Assembly: GCA_947428535.1 (NCBI GenBank)
Contig: CANEMG010000087.1
Span: 1 to 5,268, forward strand
From: an uncultured Clostridium sp.
GTDB taxonomy: Bacteria; Bacillota; Clostridia; TANB77; CAG-508
Length of the DNA: 5,268 nucleotides
Reading direction: 5' to 3'
Translations under genes and position numbers: made by a program
Shown here: one piece after another, positions 1 through 5,268 of the stretch
How the letters are laid out: each line of letters begins with the position of its first letter
How positions within the stretch are numbered: position 1 is the first letter of the stretch
Notes under the pieces: model-generated
Told to the model about the DNA's origin: nothing
What the model saw: the letters and a program-made list of their open reading frames with translations, nothing else
The model's database searches: none

Positions 1-727
1 CTTCAATTATCTTCTCAAAAAATTGTTTTCTTGTATCATTTCCTTTTACTATTTCATTAAAAATTTTTCCATCTTTAATAAATAAAATCCTGTTTGCATA
101 TGAAGCTGTAAAAGCATCGTGTGTAACCATTAATATTGTAGCTCCCATATTCTGGTTTAAAATTTCAAAATTTTCTAACAATTGTCGACTTGATTTCGAA
201 TCTAATGCTCCTGTCGGTTCATCAGCTAATATTAGTTTTGGATTTGTTATAATTGCTCTTGCTGATGCAATTCTTTGTTTTTGACCTCCTGATACTTGAT
301 AAGGATATTTTTTTAATATATCTTTTATATTTAATTGCTGTGCTAAAGTTTTTACCCTTCTATCAATTTCTTTTGCATTAACTCTTTGAATTGTTAGTGC
401 TATTGCAATATTTTCATATGCTGTTAATGTGTCTAATAAATTAAAATCTTGAAAAATAAAACCTAATTCTTCTCTTCTAAATTCATTTAACTTATTTCCT
501 TTTATCTTAGTAATATCTTCCCCATTAACAATAATATGTCCTGATGTTACTTTGTCTATTGTTGAAATTGTATTTAAAAGTGTACTTTTCCCAGAACCAC
601 TTGCTCCCATAATTCCAACAAATTCTCCCTTTTCAACATCAAAACTAATATTATCTATTGCCTTTGTTAAATTAGATTTGTTTCCATAGTATTTTTCTAT
701 GTTTTTTACTTCTAAAACTTTTTCCAT
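1..727 (-). CDS. BceA-like ABC transporter ATP-binding protein (3' end cut by window edge)
   Basis: This is the ATPase subunit of a MacB/LolD/BceA-type transporter; in the Bce family it powers removal of cell-wall-targeting peptide antibiotics and, with its permease, acts as the sensor for the partner kinase. The 242 visible residues hold the full nucleotide-binding domain: Walker A GASGSGKST (41-49), Q-loop Q93 in IFQDF, signature VSGGQ (145-149), Walker B LILADE (165-170), D-loop ALD (174-176) and switch His203 in VTHD. Family members run to about 225-255 residues, so only a short C-terminal tail should be missing. The ATG at 727 is chosen because AAAGGAG (742-736) lies 8 nt upstream and the protein begins in the usual EVKNIEKYYG style. 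It follows a response regulator and a kinase relic on the same strand, the classic bceRSAB order. It has its own promoter and operator. The specific substrate cannot be told from this subunit. Assignment to the ATPase family is certain; the Bce label rests on neighbours and the kinase type. Confidence 0.93.
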   Translation of the reverse strand, partial: MEKVLEVKNIEKYYGNKSNLTKAIDNISFDVEKGEFVGIMGASGSGKSTLLNTISTIDKVTSGHIIVNGEDITKIKGNKLNEFRREELGFIFQDFNLLDTLTAYENIAIALTIQRVNAKEIDRRVKTLAQQLNIKDILKKYPYQVSGGQKQRIASARAIITNPKLILADEPTGALDSKSSRQLLENFEILNQNMGATILMVTHDAFTASYANRILFIKDGKIFNEIVKGNDTRKQFFEKIIE

Positions 728-795
728 AATAAGAACTCCTTTCAAGGCTAACACCTTCTGTTTTAGTCAATATCTTTCTCTATACGACTAATATA

Positions 796-824
796 ATTAT
801 ACCTACACTTTTTCATAGTTCCTA
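796..824 (-). promoter_or_regulatory. Probable promoter of the ABC transporter gene
   Basis: Reading on the minus strand, a perfect -10 hexamer TATAAT lies at 801-796. Seventeen bases upstream, at 824-819, TAGGAA matches only 3 of 6 bases of the -35 consensus. A good -10 with a poor -35 just downstream of a palindromic operator is what is expected of an activator-dependent promoter. The predicted start near 789 would leave a leader of about 60 nt before the ATG at 727. The -10 is clear by eye; that this promoter is used is inference. Confidence 0.5.
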
Positions 825-832
825 TTGATTTT

Positions 833-862
833 TCTTACAAAAGCTTTCACTTTTGTAAGATT
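833..862 (-). promoter_or_regulatory. Putative BceR-like operator upstream of the ABC gene (long-spaced palindrome)
   Basis: Positions 833-843 and 850-860 form a perfect 11-bp inverted repeat (arms TCTTACAAAAG / CTTTTGTAAGA) around a 6-nt centre. It lies between the kinase relic's stop (864) and the transporter promoter. The outer TTACA and TGTAA match the half-sites of the published BceR-type box (TnACA-N4-TGTAA), but here they are 14 nt apart instead of 4. Reading the minus strand from 862, the first 23 nt match the operator in front of the response regulator at 19 of 23 positions, which includes a near-canonical TTACA-AAAG-TGAAA. No T-run follows on either strand, so a terminator is unlikely. 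It is most likely the binding site through which the neighbouring regulator controls the transporter. Confidence 0.6.
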
Positions 863-863
863 A

Positions 864-1884
864 CTATTTTAAATCTGTATAACTGTCTTTAGGAAATACT
901 AATCTAATTTCTGTTCCTTCATTGTATATTGAATTTAATTCAATTTCTATTCCTAATTTAATACATAATTTTTTGCATAAGTATAGCCCAATTCCAGTAG
1001 ATTTCTTCCCTATTATTCTTCCATTTGTCCCTGTAAATCCTTTTTCAAATACTCTTGTTATTTCTCCTTTTTTTATTCCAATTCAATTATCTTTAATATA
1101 CAAAATAACATTCTCTTTTTTCTCTTTTGCATATATTTCAATTTATAATGTGCTATCTTTTTTTCTGTATTTTATACTGTTTTGAATTATTTGATTTAAA
1201 ATAAATTCTATCCATTTATTATCTGTATAAACTTTCTGTTCTAATTCATGAATGTTTACAGATACTTTCTCGTGAATTAAAACATTTTTATTTTTCTTAA
1301 TACTATCATTTACAATTTCTTTTAATGTAATATTTTTTACGTAATAATCCTTTTCAACAGTATTACTTCTTGCATAAAATAAAGCTTGTTCTATATAATT
1401 TTCTACTTTGTTTAATTCTTCATTTATGCTTTTTGTAACTTCGCTTTTATTATTTTCAATTATCATTTTACTAGTAGCTATTGGAATTTTTATTTCATGA
1501 ATCCACAATTCTATATATTCTTTATAATCTTCTCCGCATATATTTATACTTGTTTACATTTTCATGCATTGATTTGTCTACATCTTCTAGCACTTCTTTT
1601 AACAATATTCCTTCTGTAAAATTAGGTTTTTTTATAATTTCTGAAATCAAATATTTTTCTTCTAAACATTCTAAATTTGCAAATATTTTTTCATAAAAAT
1701 TTCTTTTAGTAAAATATTCAACACTAAGTCCTATTAGATATAATGTAAAAATTGCTATTGGAAGATACAATTTTATAAAAATTCCAAATCTATATGGTAT
1801 TAAAAATATCTCTGTTGTGCCAACTCCAATTATTAATAAATTAGTTAAAAACATTTTATCTTTTATAAAACTTTTAAAACTCAT
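864..1884 (-). pseudogene. BceS-like intramembrane-sensing histidine kinase, broken by a frameshift and two nonsense codons
   Basis: The reconstructed protein is about 339 residues, close to BceS. It starts with two closely spaced membrane helices (about residues 10-28 and 34-54) with almost no extracellular loop, the mark of intramembrane-sensing kinases that listen to a partner ABC transporter. Next come the H-box ELWIHEI with His near residue 128 (codon 1499-1497), an N-box (NQIIQNSIKY), the G1 box, FEKGFTG, and the G2 box STGIGLYL. There are three lesions. A net +1 shift lies somewhere in 1522-1553, after which the first frame stops at 1522. A TAA at 1145-1143 stands where the family continues with IEI. 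A TGA at 1085-1083 replaces the first Gly of DNGIGI (GGA to TGA). After each lesion the homologous frame resumes, and it ends at TAG 866-864. The start ATG at 1884 is 1 nt after the regulator's stop, with GAGGAG (1897-1892) inside the regulator's end, so the two were translationally coupled. Truncation at the frameshift removes both the His and ATPase domains, so no working kinase is expected. Confidence 0.9.
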
Positions 1885-1885
1885 T

Positions 1886-2563
1886 TTACATCTCCTCTTT
1901 TAATATATACCCTTGTCCCCTTCTTGTCTCTATTATACCTTTTAAACTCAACTCTTCTAATTTAGTTCTTAATCTAGTAATATTTACACTTAATGTATTA
2001 TCATCTATAAAACTTTCACTTTCCCATAATGAGTCCATTATATCTTCTCTTGATACAATTTTTCCTCTATTTTCTGTTAAATATTTTAATATTTTATATT
2101 CATTTTTAGTTAGTTCTATTACCTTCCCATCTTTTTCTATTGTACTATTTGATATGTTTAAGATAAAATCTTTTGCATCTATTTTATCTTTTACTATACT
2201 ACTATTAGTTCTTCTTATTAATGAAGCTATTTTAGCTAAAAGTATTTGTATATTAAATGGTTTTGTGACATAATGATCAGCTCCATAATTTATAGACAAT
2301 AATTCATCTATTTCATTATCTCTACTTGTAATTATAATAATTCCAATATCCGATTTTTTCCTAATTTCTTTACATACATATTCTCCATCTGTTCCTGGTA
2401 AATTTATATCTAGTAAAATAAGATTAGGATTTATTGCTAAAATATCTTTTATTGTATTATCAAATCTTTTTAAAGATTCTGCTTCATAACCATTATTATT
2501 TAAAAATATTTCTAATTCATTTCTTAGTTTTTCATCATCTTCTACTATTAATATTTTTTGCAT
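1886..2563 (-). CDS. BceR-like OmpR-family response regulator
   Basis: This is a 225-residue DNA-binding response regulator, close to the length of BceR. The N-terminal receiver domain (1-120) has the acidic pair D9/D10, phospho-acceptor D52 in LLDINLPGTDG, T79 and K101 in TKPF, so every switch residue is present. The C-terminal winged-helix domain (about 125-225) shows ELTKNEYKIL, a recognition-helix region NTLSVNITRLRTKL, and the wing RRGQGYIL. In Bce modules such regulators activate the transporter operon when phosphorylated by the partner kinase. The ATG at 2563 is chosen because GGAGG (2575-2571) lies 7 nt upstream and MQKILIVEDDE is the normal receiver start; the frame stays open to 2611, but that would begin upstream of the -10. 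It has its own operator and promoter, is followed 1 nt later by the ruined kinase gene, and is itself undamaged. Confidence 0.93.
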   Translation of the reverse strand: MQKILIVEDDEKLRNELEIFLNNNGYEAESLKRFDNTIKDILAINPNLILLDINLPGTDGEYVCKEIRKKSDIGIIIITSRDNEIDELLSINYGADHYVTKPFNIQILLAKIASLIRRTNSSIVKDKIDAKDFILNISNSTIEKDGKVIELTKNEYKILKYLTENRGKIVSREDIMDSLWESESFIDDNTLSVNITRLRTKLEELSLKGIIETRRGQGYILKEEM

Positions 2564-2590
2564 TTTTTTACCTCCATGTATTATAGAATT

Positions 2591-2599
2591 ATTATAACA
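2591..2599 (-). promoter_or_regulatory. Extended -10 promoter of the response regulator gene
   Basis: On the minus strand, TG-T-TATAAT (2599-2591) is a perfect extended -10 element. The place where a -35 would sit (about 2619-2614, GATTTA) is a poor match and falls inside the palindromic operator arm. This fits either activation by a bound regulator contacting RNA polymerase or autorepression by occlusion. The start point would be near 2584, about 20 nt before the ATG. Confidence 0.6.
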
Positions 2600-2612
2600 T
2601 ACATTTTTCAAT

Positions 2613-2640
2613 ATAAATCTTACATTTTCGTAAGATTTAT
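2613..2640 (-). promoter_or_regulatory. Putative BceR-like operator, perfect 11-bp inverted repeat
   Basis: ATAAATCTTAC (2613-2623) and GTAAGATTTAT (2630-2640) are perfect inverted arms around a 6-nt centre. Read on the minus strand, the core is TTACG-AAAA-TGTAA, one base from the published BceR-type consensus TnACA-N4-TGTAA. It lies immediately upstream of, and overlaps the -35 region of, the regulator's promoter, which suggests autoregulation. A related site lies before the ABC gene. It could in principle belong to another regulator, but the match to the family box and the place before a BceR-like gene make self-binding the simplest reading. Confidence 0.7.
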
Positions 2641-2660
2641 TATTTTAAAACATTTATTAA

Positions 2661-2709
2661 GATAAAATAAAAGACTATTAAAAACAACTTCTCTAATTTT
2701 TTAATAGCC
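2661..2709 (-). terminator. Intrinsic terminator of the dinB-recombinase operon
   Basis: On the minus strand a 12-bp stem (GGCTATTAAAAA at 2709-2698 pairing with TTTTTAATAGTC at 2684-2673, with one G-U pair) encloses a 13-nt loop. It is followed at once by TTTTATTTTATC. It starts 15 nt after the recombinase stop and ends before the regulator's operator, so it separates the two transcription units. The stem is AT-rich but the T-tract is good. Confidence 0.8.
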
Positions 2710-2724
2710 CCTAACCTTTTCATT

Positions 2725-3732
2725 TTATAAATTTGATAATGGATTGCTTTCTACCGCATTTCTTATTTGTTCATTATCTACATGAGTATATATTTCAGTA
2801 GTTGATATACTTTCATGTCCTAAAAGTTCTTGCAAAGCTCTTATATCAACATTCCCATATTTGTACATAAGAGTTGCTGCAGTATGTCTTAATTTATGTA
2901 CTGAGTACTTATTCGCTTTTTCTATTCCTGTAAGTTTTAATTCTTCTTTTACTATATACTGAACTGTTCTTCTACTAATTCGCCTTTTTTGTTCACTTAA
3001 AAATAGGGCATCTCTAGAATCAAATTTAACTCCATCACGTGGTCTAACAGCTAAGTATGCTTTTATTGCTTTTATACAAGCATTATTTAAATAGATAGTT
3101 CTTTCTTTGTTTCCTTTACCTATAACATTTAGTTTATTGTTTTCAAAGTCTATATCACTTATATTTATTCCTATTAGTTCTGATAAACGTACCCCACAAT
3201 TTAAGAGAATTGTTATCATTGCAAAATTACGCTCTGAATTATCATGATTTCCATGTCCTGCATTATTTACAGGATTGGAAACTGTTTCTAATAAATCTTT
3301 ACTTTGTTCTAATGTTAAGTATTTCGGTAATCTCTTTCCAAGTTTTGGTGTCTCTAAATCTTGTGCTGGATTGTTTGGAATTCTTTTTGTTTTATTGCAC
3401 ATATATTTAAAGAAAACTCTTATACTAGCTGTTTTTCTTGCTAATGTTGCTGGCTTACTAGAGTAGCAGTTTTTTAAATATGATAAAAAAGAATGTATAT
3501 CTTGCAAAGTAATTTTTTTTAATATATCTATATCAAAATCATTTATTTTTACTGCTTTTATAAATTCTTCATCTTTTAAATCTGTTAGTTTGAATTTGAA
3601 TTTTATATATTTTAAAAAATGTGCTATATCATAGTTATATTCTTTTATTGTATTTTCAGATTTATTTAATATTGTTGAACTATATGCTAAAAAGTCATTT
3701 AAAAATTCTGGATTTTCTTCTGGATTTATCAT
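2725..3732 (-). CDS. Tyrosine recombinase, XerC/XerD type
   Basis: This is a 335-residue site-specific recombinase of the phage-integrase superfamily. Residues about 8-115 form the helical core-binding domain (SENTIKEYNYDIAHFLKYI, then TLARKTASIRVFFKYM). Residues about 135-330 form the catalytic domain with all active-site residues: R182 (GVRLSEL), K206 (GKGNKER), H279 and R282 (HKLRH), H306 (LLGHES) and nucleophile Y315 (EIYTHVD). Xer proteins are usually about 295-305 residues. The excess here lies in an expanded loop at about 44-75 and in an Asn/His-rich insert at about 152-168, before the first catalytic Arg; long versions like this are usual in Clostridia. Likely roles are chromosome-dimer resolution at dif or integration/excision, and the sequence does not decide. 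The ATG at 3732 has AAAGG (3747-3743) 10 nt upstream and lies 18 nt after dinB, so the two are probably cotranscribed. No att-like repeats or phage genes are nearby, so a housekeeping Xer is favoured over a mobile integrase. Confidence 0.92.
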   Translation of the reverse strand: MINPEENPEFLNDFLAYSSTILNKSENTIKEYNYDIAHFLKYIKFKFKLTDLKDEEFIKAVKINDFDIDILKKITLQDIHSFLSYLKNCYSSKPATLARKTASIRVFFKYMCNKTKRIPNNPAQDLETPKLGKRLPKYLTLEQSKDLLETVSNPVNNAGHGNHDNSERNFAMITILLNCGVRLSELIGINISDIDFENNKLNVIGKGNKERTIYLNNACIKAIKAYLAVRPRDGVKFDSRDALFLSEQKRRISRRTVQYIVKEELKLTGIEKANKYSVHKLRHTAATLMYKYGNVDIRALQELLGHESISTTEIYTHVDNEQIRNAVESNPLSNL

Positions 3733-3750
3733 ACTTTTTTAACCTTTCTT

Positions 3751-4974
3751 TTAATCTTTTATTTTCTTCTCTTTTCCTTTTACAATATTTTGTACATCTA
3801 ATTTTCCTGCTCGGGTAATTGCATTATATCCATATTTGTTTTTTAAATTATCTAATACATTATCTAATTTTTCTTGTTTAGAATCATTATCAAATATTGA
3901 TAATTGTACTTCATCTTTATTTTCTAAATTGTCTACTCTCACTCCTACTAATCTTATTGGTTCGTTTTTATACATTTCATATAATATTTCTTTAGATGTC
4001 TCTAATATTTCTTTTGTTGAAGATGTAGAAAATTTTAGTGGTTTTTGATGTGAATAATCTTTAAAGTCTTTTGTTCTTAATTGAACATTTACTGTGTTTG
4101 CTACCAAATTATGCTTTCTTAATCTATAAGATACTTGCTCACTTAATGCTATTATTACTTTATATATTTCATCTACTTTATTTATATCTTGTGGTAATGT
4201 TACAGAATTTCCAATACTTTTTGGCTCTTCTCTTTTTGAAGTTACTTCTGAATTCTCTATTCCATTTGCATAATTCCACATTAGTAATCCATGTTTTCCA
4301 AAACGCTTTACTAAAAATTCTTTTTCTGTTTTTGCTAAGTCTCCTATTGTTTTTATTCGTAAATTATAAAGTTTTGGAACTGTTTTTTTACCTATCATAA
4401 ATAATTCTGATACTGGAAGTGGCCACATCTTATCTTCTATTTCATATTCATATAATGTATGTATTTTATTTGGCTTTTCAAAGTCTGATGCCATTTTTGC
4501 TAATAATTTATTACTTGATACTCCTACATTAACTGTAAAACCTAACTCTTTTTCTACTCTTTGATTTATTTCTTTTGCTACATCCATTAGCTTTCTTTTA
4601 CCTAAAAAGTGCGTTAGATCTAAAAAGCATTCATCTATGCTAAATCGTTCTATTACATCTGTATATTCTAAAAATATATTATATAAGTCATTTGAATATT
4701 TGTTAAATACATTAAAATCTCCTGAAAAAACTTCAAGTTTATTGCATTTCTTTTTTGCAAAATATATAGGTTCTCCTGTAACAATTCCAAACTTTTTAGC
4801 TACAGGGCTTTTTGCTAAAACAATTCCTGAACGGCGTTCTTCATCTCCTCCTATTATTGAAGGAATTGTTCTTATATCAATAGGATATCCATTTTTTAAC
4901 ATATTAACTGCTGTCCAAGATAAAAACGCATTATTTACATCTATATGCAATATTTTTCTTTCAACTTCTTCCAT
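3751..4974 (-). CDS. dinB: DNA polymerase IV (Y-family translesion polymerase)
   Basis: This is a 407-residue DinB-type polymerase that copies past DNA lesions in the cytoplasm, at low fidelity and without proofreading. The palm has the metal-binding D12 (HIDVNNAFLSW) and the catalytic D114-E115 pair (FSIDECFLDL). F17 sits at the steric-gate position that excludes ribonucleotides. Helix-hairpin-helix thumb elements follow at about 187-215 (LPVSELFMIGKKTV, IKTIGDLAKT), then the little-finger domain (about 245-350). A sliding-clamp binding motif QLSIF is at 357-361, followed by a tail of about 46 residues (LDNVLDNLKNKYGYNAI) seen in clostridial/bacillary relatives but not in E. coli Pol IV, where the clamp motif is at the very end. 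The ATG at 4974 is preferred: GTGAGG lies 5 nt upstream. An upstream in-frame TTG at 4998 would fall inside the LexA-like box and adds eight residues that the family lacks. It is the first gene of a two-gene unit with the recombinase. Confidence 0.95.
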   Translation of the reverse strand: MEEVERKILHIDVNNAFLSWTAVNMLKNGYPIDIRTIPSIIGGDEERRSGIVLAKSPVAKKFGIVTGEPIYFAKKKCNKLEVFSGDFNVFNKYSNDLYNIFLEYTDVIERFSIDECFLDLTHFLGKRKLMDVAKEINQRVEKELGFTVNVGVSSNKLLAKMASDFEKPNKIHTLYEYEIEDKMWPLPVSELFMIGKKTVPKLYNLRIKTIGDLAKTEKEFLVKRFGKHGLLMWNYANGIENSEVTSKREEPKSIGNSVTLPQDINKVDEIYKVIIALSEQVSYRLRKHNLVANTVNVQLRTKDFKDYSHQKPLKFSTSSTKEILETSKEILYEMYKNEPIRLVGVRVDNLENKDEVQLSIFDNDSKQEKLDNVLDNLKNKYGYNAITRAGKLDVQNIVKGKEKKIKD

Positions 4975-4996
4975 AAAAACCTCACTAGCACCTACC

Positions 4997-5008
4997 AAAC
5001 ATCGGTTC
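4997..5008 (-). promoter_or_regulatory. Probable LexA (SOS) box at the dinB start point
   Basis: On the minus strand, GAAC-CGAT-GTTT (5008-4997) matches the GAAC-N4-GTTY core recognised by LexA of Gram-positive bacteria. It sits about 10 nt after the -10, right at the predicted start of transcription, where a bound repressor would block initiation. The next gene is dinB, an SOS gene in many bacteria. The site class is known; use here is inferred. Confidence 0.65.
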
Positions 5009-5017
5009 TTTTATGAG

Positions 5018-5046
5018 ATTTTATCACGATATTTTTTTAATGTCAA
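5018..5046 (-). promoter_or_regulatory. Strong sigma-A promoter of dinB-recombinase
   Basis: On the minus strand, a perfect -35 TTGACA (5046-5041) is followed after exactly 17 nt by TAAAAT (5023-5018), and TGA just before it makes an extended -10 (TG-n). The predicted start is near 5011, giving a leader of about 36 nt to the dinB ATG. A near-consensus promoter followed by a LexA-like operator fits a gene that is strongly repressed until DNA damage. Confidence 0.82.
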
Positions 5047-5072
5047 TAATTTTCACGAAAAAGTGTTTGCTT

Positions 5073-5268
5073 TTAGTTTTTATTATCTTCAACTTTAATT
5101 TTTTTATCAATATTTACTGTTCCTATAAAATCATCTATTATACTTATATATATTGTTAAATAAGATATAGATACTAAGAATCCTGCTATTACATCTGTGG
5201 TATAATGAACACCTAAATATATTCTACTTACACCAATTGATATAATAAATATTGATAATAATAATATA
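5073..5268 (-). CDS. PAP2-family membrane phosphatase, C-terminal fragment (5' end outside window)
   Basis: The last 64 codons of a gene enter from the right edge and stop at TAA 5075-5073. The fragment starts in a hydrophobic helix (ILLLSIFIISIGV) and then shows SRIYLGVHYTTDVIAG, which is motif 3 of the PAP2 superfamily (SR-x5-H-x3-D), carrying the catalytic Arg, His and Asp. A second hydrophobic helix (about 26-44) and a charged cytoplasmic tail ending EDNKN follow. PAP2 membrane enzymes remove phosphate from lipid phosphates such as phosphatidic acid, phosphatidylglycerol phosphate or undecaprenyl pyrophosphate. The substrate cannot be told from this fragment. No convincing terminator separates it from the dinB promoter. 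Confidence 0.88.
   Translation of the reverse strand, partial: ILLLSIFIISIGVSRIYLGVHYTTDVIAGFLVSISYLTIYISIIDDFIGTVNIDKKIKVEDNKN

Noticed and set aside
833..860. Hairpin after the kinase relic as an intrinsic terminator.
   Set aside because: The minus strand continues with AAAAATCAATAGG and the plus strand with TTACTATTTT, so neither has a proper T-tract. The match to the second operator favours a protein-binding site.
1083..1085. TGA at a conserved glycine could mean a genetic code with UGA = Gly.
   Set aside because: The same gene also has a TAA and a frameshift, Gly is otherwise written with GGN codons, the other genes contain no in-frame TGA, and the proteins look like Clostridia.
922..1185. 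Plus-strand open frames, here and opposite the recombinase and dinB.
   Set aside because: They are Phe/Leu/Ile-rich shadows of A-rich minus-strand coding sequence, with no ribosome binding sites or recognisable domains.
1143..1508. A separate small gene starting at a TTG in the kinase H-box.
   Set aside because: It is the in-frame continuation of the kinase after the frameshift. The TTG encodes Leu of the conserved LWIHE motif and has no ribosome binding site.
2561..2611. A longer response regulator starting at 2611.
   Set aside because: The extra 16 residues precede a normal receiver start, lack a ribosome binding site, and would begin upstream of the -10 at 2596-2591.
4975..4998. A dinB start at the TTG at 4998.
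   Set aside because: It lies in the LexA-like box and has no good ribosome binding site. The ATG at 4974 has GAGG at a suitable distance and gives the normal family N-terminus.
5056..5069. A second LexA-like sequence upstream of the dinB -35 (minus strand CAAAC-ACTT-TTTCG).
   Set aside because: It matches 8 of 10 palindrome positions but breaks the central G of the GTTC half. The site at 5008-4997 is better in sequence and in position, so this one is probably chance in AT-rich DNA.

Overview
The window is very AT-rich and tightly packed, and every supportable gene reads on the minus strand. Protein content (a Bce-type two-component/ABC module, a clostridial-style Xer recombinase, a Y-family polymerase with a QLSIF clamp motif), GGAGG-type ribosome binding sites and a GAAC-N4-GTTT LexA-like box all point to a low-GC Gram-positive, most likely a member of the Clostridia. 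TGG encodes Trp and the intact genes end in TAA, so the standard bacterial code is assumed. I see no mobile element, CRISPR array or RNA gene.

In transcription order (right to left) the layout is as follows. (1) 5268-5073: the C-terminal end of a PAP2-family membrane phosphatase. (2) 5046-4997: a strong promoter with a LexA-like operator at the start point, driving dinB (DNA polymerase IV, 4974-3751) and, 18 nt later, a XerC/XerD-type tyrosine recombinase (3732-2725). This unit ends at an intrinsic terminator (2709-2661). (3) 2640-2591: a perfect 28-bp palindromic operator and an extended -10 promoter, driving a BceR-like response regulator (2563-1886). One base after its stop comes a BceS-like sensor kinase (1884-864). 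(4) 862-796: a second operator related to the first and a -10 element, leading to a BceA-like ABC ATPase (727-1) that runs off the left edge. The permease partner would lie just outside.

The order regulator-kinase-ATPase(-permease) is that of Bce-type antimicrobial-peptide detoxification modules. In these the transporter senses the peptide, the intramembrane-sensing kinase relays the signal, and the regulator switches on the transporter operon. The most notable point is that the kinase is broken three times (one frameshift, one TAA, one TGA), although its sequence is otherwise well preserved. The regulator, both operator sites and the visible part of the ATPase look intact. Either the regulator is now driven by another kinase or works unphosphorylated, or the module is at an early stage of decay.

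I did not find a wholly new system. The points worth checking are the broken kinase, the two related but differently built operators, and the likely SOS control of a dinB-recombinase operon.
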